A DNA stretch of 15,149 bases, taken from the NCBI GenBank assembly GCA_039916225.1, contig JBDSLU010000267.1, forward strand, positions 1 through 15,149, in the 5' to 3' direction. Source of the stretch: JBDSLU01 sp039916225. GTDB lineage: Bacteria; Acidobacteriota; Vicinamibacteria; Vicinamibacterales; Vicinamibacteraceae. Under the pieces are notes generated by a model that ran no database searches, was not told the DNA's origin, and was given only the letters and a program-made list of their open reading frames with translations. Below are positions 12,567-15,149 of the stretch, piece by piece. A program made the position numbers and the translations under genes. The stretch's first letter is position 1. Each line of letters begins with the position of its first letter.

Positions 12567-15149
12567 CCGCGACGCCGGACTGGGGTCGCGTCAAAGAGGT
12601 CTTCCATCGGGCGGTCGACGTCGCGCCCGCGGATCGCCCGGCTTTCCTCGACGAGGCCTGCGGCGGCGACGCGCCGCTACGACTCGAGGTCCAGTCGCTG
12701 CTCGCCGCGCACGAGGACACCGGCAACCTGCTCGAGACCAGCGTGTTCAGCGGCAACGGTGGCCTCCTCGGGCCGGGCGCCGACGGCGCCAGCCCCGCTC
12801 CGATCGAAGACGAGCTCGAAGGGCATCGCGTCGGGACGTATCGCGTCGTCCAGCGCATCGGATCGGGCGGCATGGGGACGGTGTATCGCGCCGTTCGCGC
12901 CGACGCCGCGTTCGACAAGCAGGTCGCCATCAAGGTGATCAAGCGGGGCATGGACACCGACGACACGCTGCGACGGTTCCAGGACGAGCGGCAGACGCTG
13001 GCCCGCCTCGATCATCCGAACATCGCGCGCCTGATCGACGGCGGCAGCACCGGCGACGGCCGGCCGTTCCTGGTGATGGAGTACGTCGAGGGTCTGGCCA
13101 TCGACGAGTACTGCGACGCCGAGCGCGTGTCGCTCCGCAATCGCGTGCGGCTGTTCCGGACGGTGTGTCAGGCCGTCCAGCACGCGCACCAGAACCTGGT
13201 GATTCACCGCGACCTGAAGCCGGACAACATCCTGGTCGACGCCGCGGGATCGCCGAAGCTGCTCGACTTCGGCATCGCCAAAGTTCTGGCGCCGTCACCC
13301 AGCGAAGCGCCCGCTCCCACCAGCCTGGTCGAGCGTCGTATGACGCTCGCCTACTCCAGCCCCGAGCAGGTGCGCGGCGAGCCGATGACGACCGCGAGCG
13401 ACGTCTACTCGCTGGGCGTGATCCTCTACGAGCTGCTGACCGGCCAGCGACCCTACCGCCGCGCCGTGACGACGGCGGTGGCCTACGAACACGCGTTGAG
13501 CGAGCCGGTGCCGCTGCCGAGCACGCGCGTGCGGGAGGGTGGCTCGACGCCCGAGGGTGCGGCGATCGCCGCGGCACGCCAGACCACGACGTCGGCGCTC
13601 GCCCGCGAGCTCTCCGGCGATCTCGACACGATCGTCCTCAAGGCGATCCAGCCGGGTACGTCCCGGCGTTACGTCTCGGTGCAGCAGCTCGGCGAGGACA
13701 TCGAGCGCTACCTCACCGGCCTGCCGGTGCTGGCGCGCGCCGACAGTGTCACCTACCGCGCCGCAAAGTTCGTGCGGCGGCATCGCGCCGGCGTCGCCGC
13801 GCTGATCGTGCTCGGCGTGGCACTGGCCGTCGGAGTCGCCGGCACGTTGTGGCAGGCGCGGGTCGCCGCTGGTGAGCGCGATCGCGCGGCGCTGGAAGCG
13901 CGGAAGGCGCAGGTCATCACCAGTTTCCTGGTCGATGTCCTGGGGTCGGCGGATCCGCGATCGCGCGGGCGCGAGGCGACCGTCGCCGAGGTGCTCGATG
14001 AGGCGGCGCAGCGAGCCGAGCGCGAGCTGGCCGGCCAGCCGGAGCAGCTCGAGGCGATGCGCGCCACCATCGGGGCGACGCAAGTGCGCCGCGGGAGGGC
14101 CGCGGAAGCGCTGCCACTCTTAAAGAAGGCCCTCGATCAACGCGAACGCCGTCTCGGGCCCGACCATCCCGACGTGGCCGAGCTGCTGCAGGAGCTGGGC
14201 GAGGCCTACGCCGGCATCGGCGACGCGGCGACGGCGGAACCTATCCTGCGGCGCGCCGTCGACATCCGGCGACGGACGGCGGGTCCAGAGAGCGCACCGG
14301 CGGCGTCCGCGTTGGACAGCCTCGGGAGCCTCTACACGCAGGAGGGCAAGCTCGCCGAAGCGGTCGAGACGCAGCGGTCCGCGCTTGCCATCCGCCGCAA
14401 GGTGCTCGGCAACGAGCACCCCGACGTCGTGCACAGCTTGAACAACCTGGCCGTCCCGCTCGGGACCCTGGGCCGCTGGGAGGAGGCGCTGCCGCTGCAT
14501 CAGGAGGCGCTGGCGCTGGTGCTCAAGGTGCGCGGGCCGGAGCATCCGGACGCGGCCGCGGCGATGACCACGCTCGCCTACGCCTTCGAATCGGTCGGCC
14601 GCTATCCCGAAGCGCTCGACTACTACGGCAAGGCGCTGCCCCTGCGGCGGAAGACGCTGGGCGCCGATCACCCCGAGGCGGCCTGGACCGCCTACAACTA
14701 CGCCGCGCTGCTGCAGGCGCGCGGCCAGCACGCGCGGGCGCTGCAGCTCGCCGACGAGGTGCTGGCGCTGCGCGGCAAGACGCTGCAGGACAACCATCCG
14801 CTGATTCCGGCGATCCTGCAGGTGCGCGGCCTCGTCCTGGCGGCGCTCGGGCGCGCCGCCGAAGGCGAAGCGAGCCTGCGCGACAGCCTCGCCGTCCGCA
14901 GCCGCTCGCTGCCGGCGAGCCACTGGCTGATCGCCAGCTCGCGGAGCCTGCTCGGCGAACACCTGGTCCGCTACGCCAGGCGGTTCGCCGAAGCCGAGCC
15001 GCTCCTCCGCGGCGGCTACGAAGGCCTCCGGGCGGCGTTGGGTCCCCAGGATCCGCGGACCCGGGCCGCCCTGACCCGCCTCGTCGCCCTCTACGACGCC
15101 TGGGATCGGCCGTCCGCGGCCGGGCCCTACCGGCGTCTGCTCAGTACGC
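12563..15149 (+). CDS. Transmembrane Ser/Thr protein kinase with TPR sensor domain (cut by window edge)
   Basis: 862 codons are visible, open to the right edge. Residues 1-85 are the helical N-terminal module typical of kinases paired with this sigma group (WGRVKEVFHRAVDVAPADRPAFLDEAC). The kinase domain starts near Tyr93: IGSGGMGTVYRA (99-110), Lys124 in VAIKVI, hinge LVMEYVEG, HRD with Asp217 and KPDN, DFG at 235-237, MTLAYSSPEQ activation segment, SDVYSLGVILYELLTG. All catalytic residues are intact. One membrane helix follows (about 410-428), then coiled-coil-like residues and a long TPR array from about 470, with repeated units such as ALxIRRKVLGNEHPDVVHSLNNLA and ALPLRRKTLGADHPEAA, characteristic of TPR_10/TPR_12. 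The TPR part would be extracytoplasmic. The end, TRLVALYDAWDRPSAAGPYRRLLS, looks close to the natural C-terminus. The 4-nt overlap with the sigma gene indicates coupled translation. Confidence 0.94.
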   Translation, partial: MTATPDWGRVKEVFHRAVDVAPADRPAFLDEACGGDAPLRLEVQSLLAAHEDTGNLLETSVFSGNGGLLGPGADGASPAPIEDELEGHRVGTYRVVQRIGSGGMGTVYRAVRADAAFDKQVAIKVIKRGMDTDDTLRRFQDERQTLARLDHPNIARLIDGGSTGDGRPFLVMEYVEGLAIDEYCDAERVSLRNRVRLFRTVCQAVQHAHQNLVIHRDLKPDNILVDAAGSPKLLDFGIAKVLAPSPSEAPAPTSLVERRMTLAYSSPEQVRGEPMTTASDVYSLGVILYELLTGQRPYRRAVTTAVAYEHALSEPVPLPSTRVREGGSTPEGAAIAAARQTTTSALARELSGDLDTIVLKAIQPGTSRRYVSVQQLGEDIERYLTGLPVLARADSVTYRAAKFVRRHRAGVAALIVLGVALAVGVAGTLWQARVAAGERDRAALEARKAQVITSFLVDVLGSADPRSRGREATVAEVLDEAAQRAERELAGQPEQLEAMRATIGATQVRRGRAAEALPLLKKALDQRERRLGPDHPDVAELLQELGEAYAGIGDAATAEPILRRAVDIRRRTAGPESAPAASALDSLGSLYTQEGKLAEAVETQRSALAIRRKVLGNEHPDVVHSLNNLAVPLGTLGRWEEALPLHQEALALVLKVRGPEHPDAAAAMTTLAYAFESVGRYPEALDYYGKALPLRRKTLGADHPEAAWTAYNYAALLQARGQHARALQLADEVLALRGKTLQDNHPLIPAILQVRGLVLAALGRAAEGEASLRDSLAVRSRSLPASHWLIASSRSLLGEHLVRYARRFAEAEPLLRGGYEGLRAALGPQDPRTRAALTRLVALYDAWDRPSAAGPYRRLLST

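Overview
The window is GC-rich bacterial chromosome with tightly packed genes on both strands. Several features together point to Acidobacteriota, most likely a Vicinamibacteria-like lineage. These are an acidobacterial-type ECF sigma factor overlapping a Hanks-type Ser/Thr kinase with TPR repeats, a second Hanks kinase, a TolB/PD40 beta-propeller protein, a secreted serine hydrolase of the kind common in that phylum, and a TTGGCGT-type heptanucleotide tandem repeat. The assignment is inference from gene content; there is no rRNA or tRNA gene to confirm it.

Layout. (1) 1-3307: the 5' part of a Ser/Thr kinase gene runs off the left edge (minus). It is divergent from a small secreted protein gene (505-867, plus), whose 3' end overlaps a convergent methyltransferase gene (842-1561, minus). 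A membrane protein gene (1619-3307, plus) follows; it encodes what looks like a kinase C-lobe remnant fused through an acidic linker and one membrane helix to a PD40 beta-propeller. (2) 3324-6844, all minus: a secreted beta-lactamase-fold serine hydrolase, an OmpR-type response regulator and a BaeS-type sensor kinase, in that transcriptional order. Gaps of 4 nt and an overlap of 8 nt indicate one operon. (3) 6906-9627, minus: msrP (Tat-exported molybdenum methionine sulfoxide reductase) overlaps by 14 nt a gene for a single polypeptide that joins the MsrQ haem membrane domain to an FAD/NAD(P)H reductase and a plant-type [2Fe-2S] ferredoxin domain. This is a compact NAD(P)H-to-periplasm methionine repair chain. 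(4) 9628-9794: intergenic region with a heptanucleotide tandem array that supplies the stop codon of the next gene. (5) 9781-11883: a diacylglycerol-kinase-family lipid kinase (minus), divergent from an Old Yellow Enzyme (plus). (6) 11884-15149: a regulatory region with a 13-bp inverted repeat and a TATAAT box, then the ECF sigma factor and its 4-nt-overlapping transmembrane kinase-TPR partner, which runs off the right edge.

The points most worth following are the all-in-one MsrQ-reductase fusion; the sigma factor whose region 2.2 has a Thr where most ECF factors carry acidic residues, next to a cognate kinase; the degenerate kinase-like domain on the PD40 protein; the heptanucleotide array at a gene end; and the inverted repeat in front of the sigma-kinase pair. 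I saw no insertion sequence, prophage, CRISPR array or RNA gene. Both edge kinase genes are truncated by the window, not broken.
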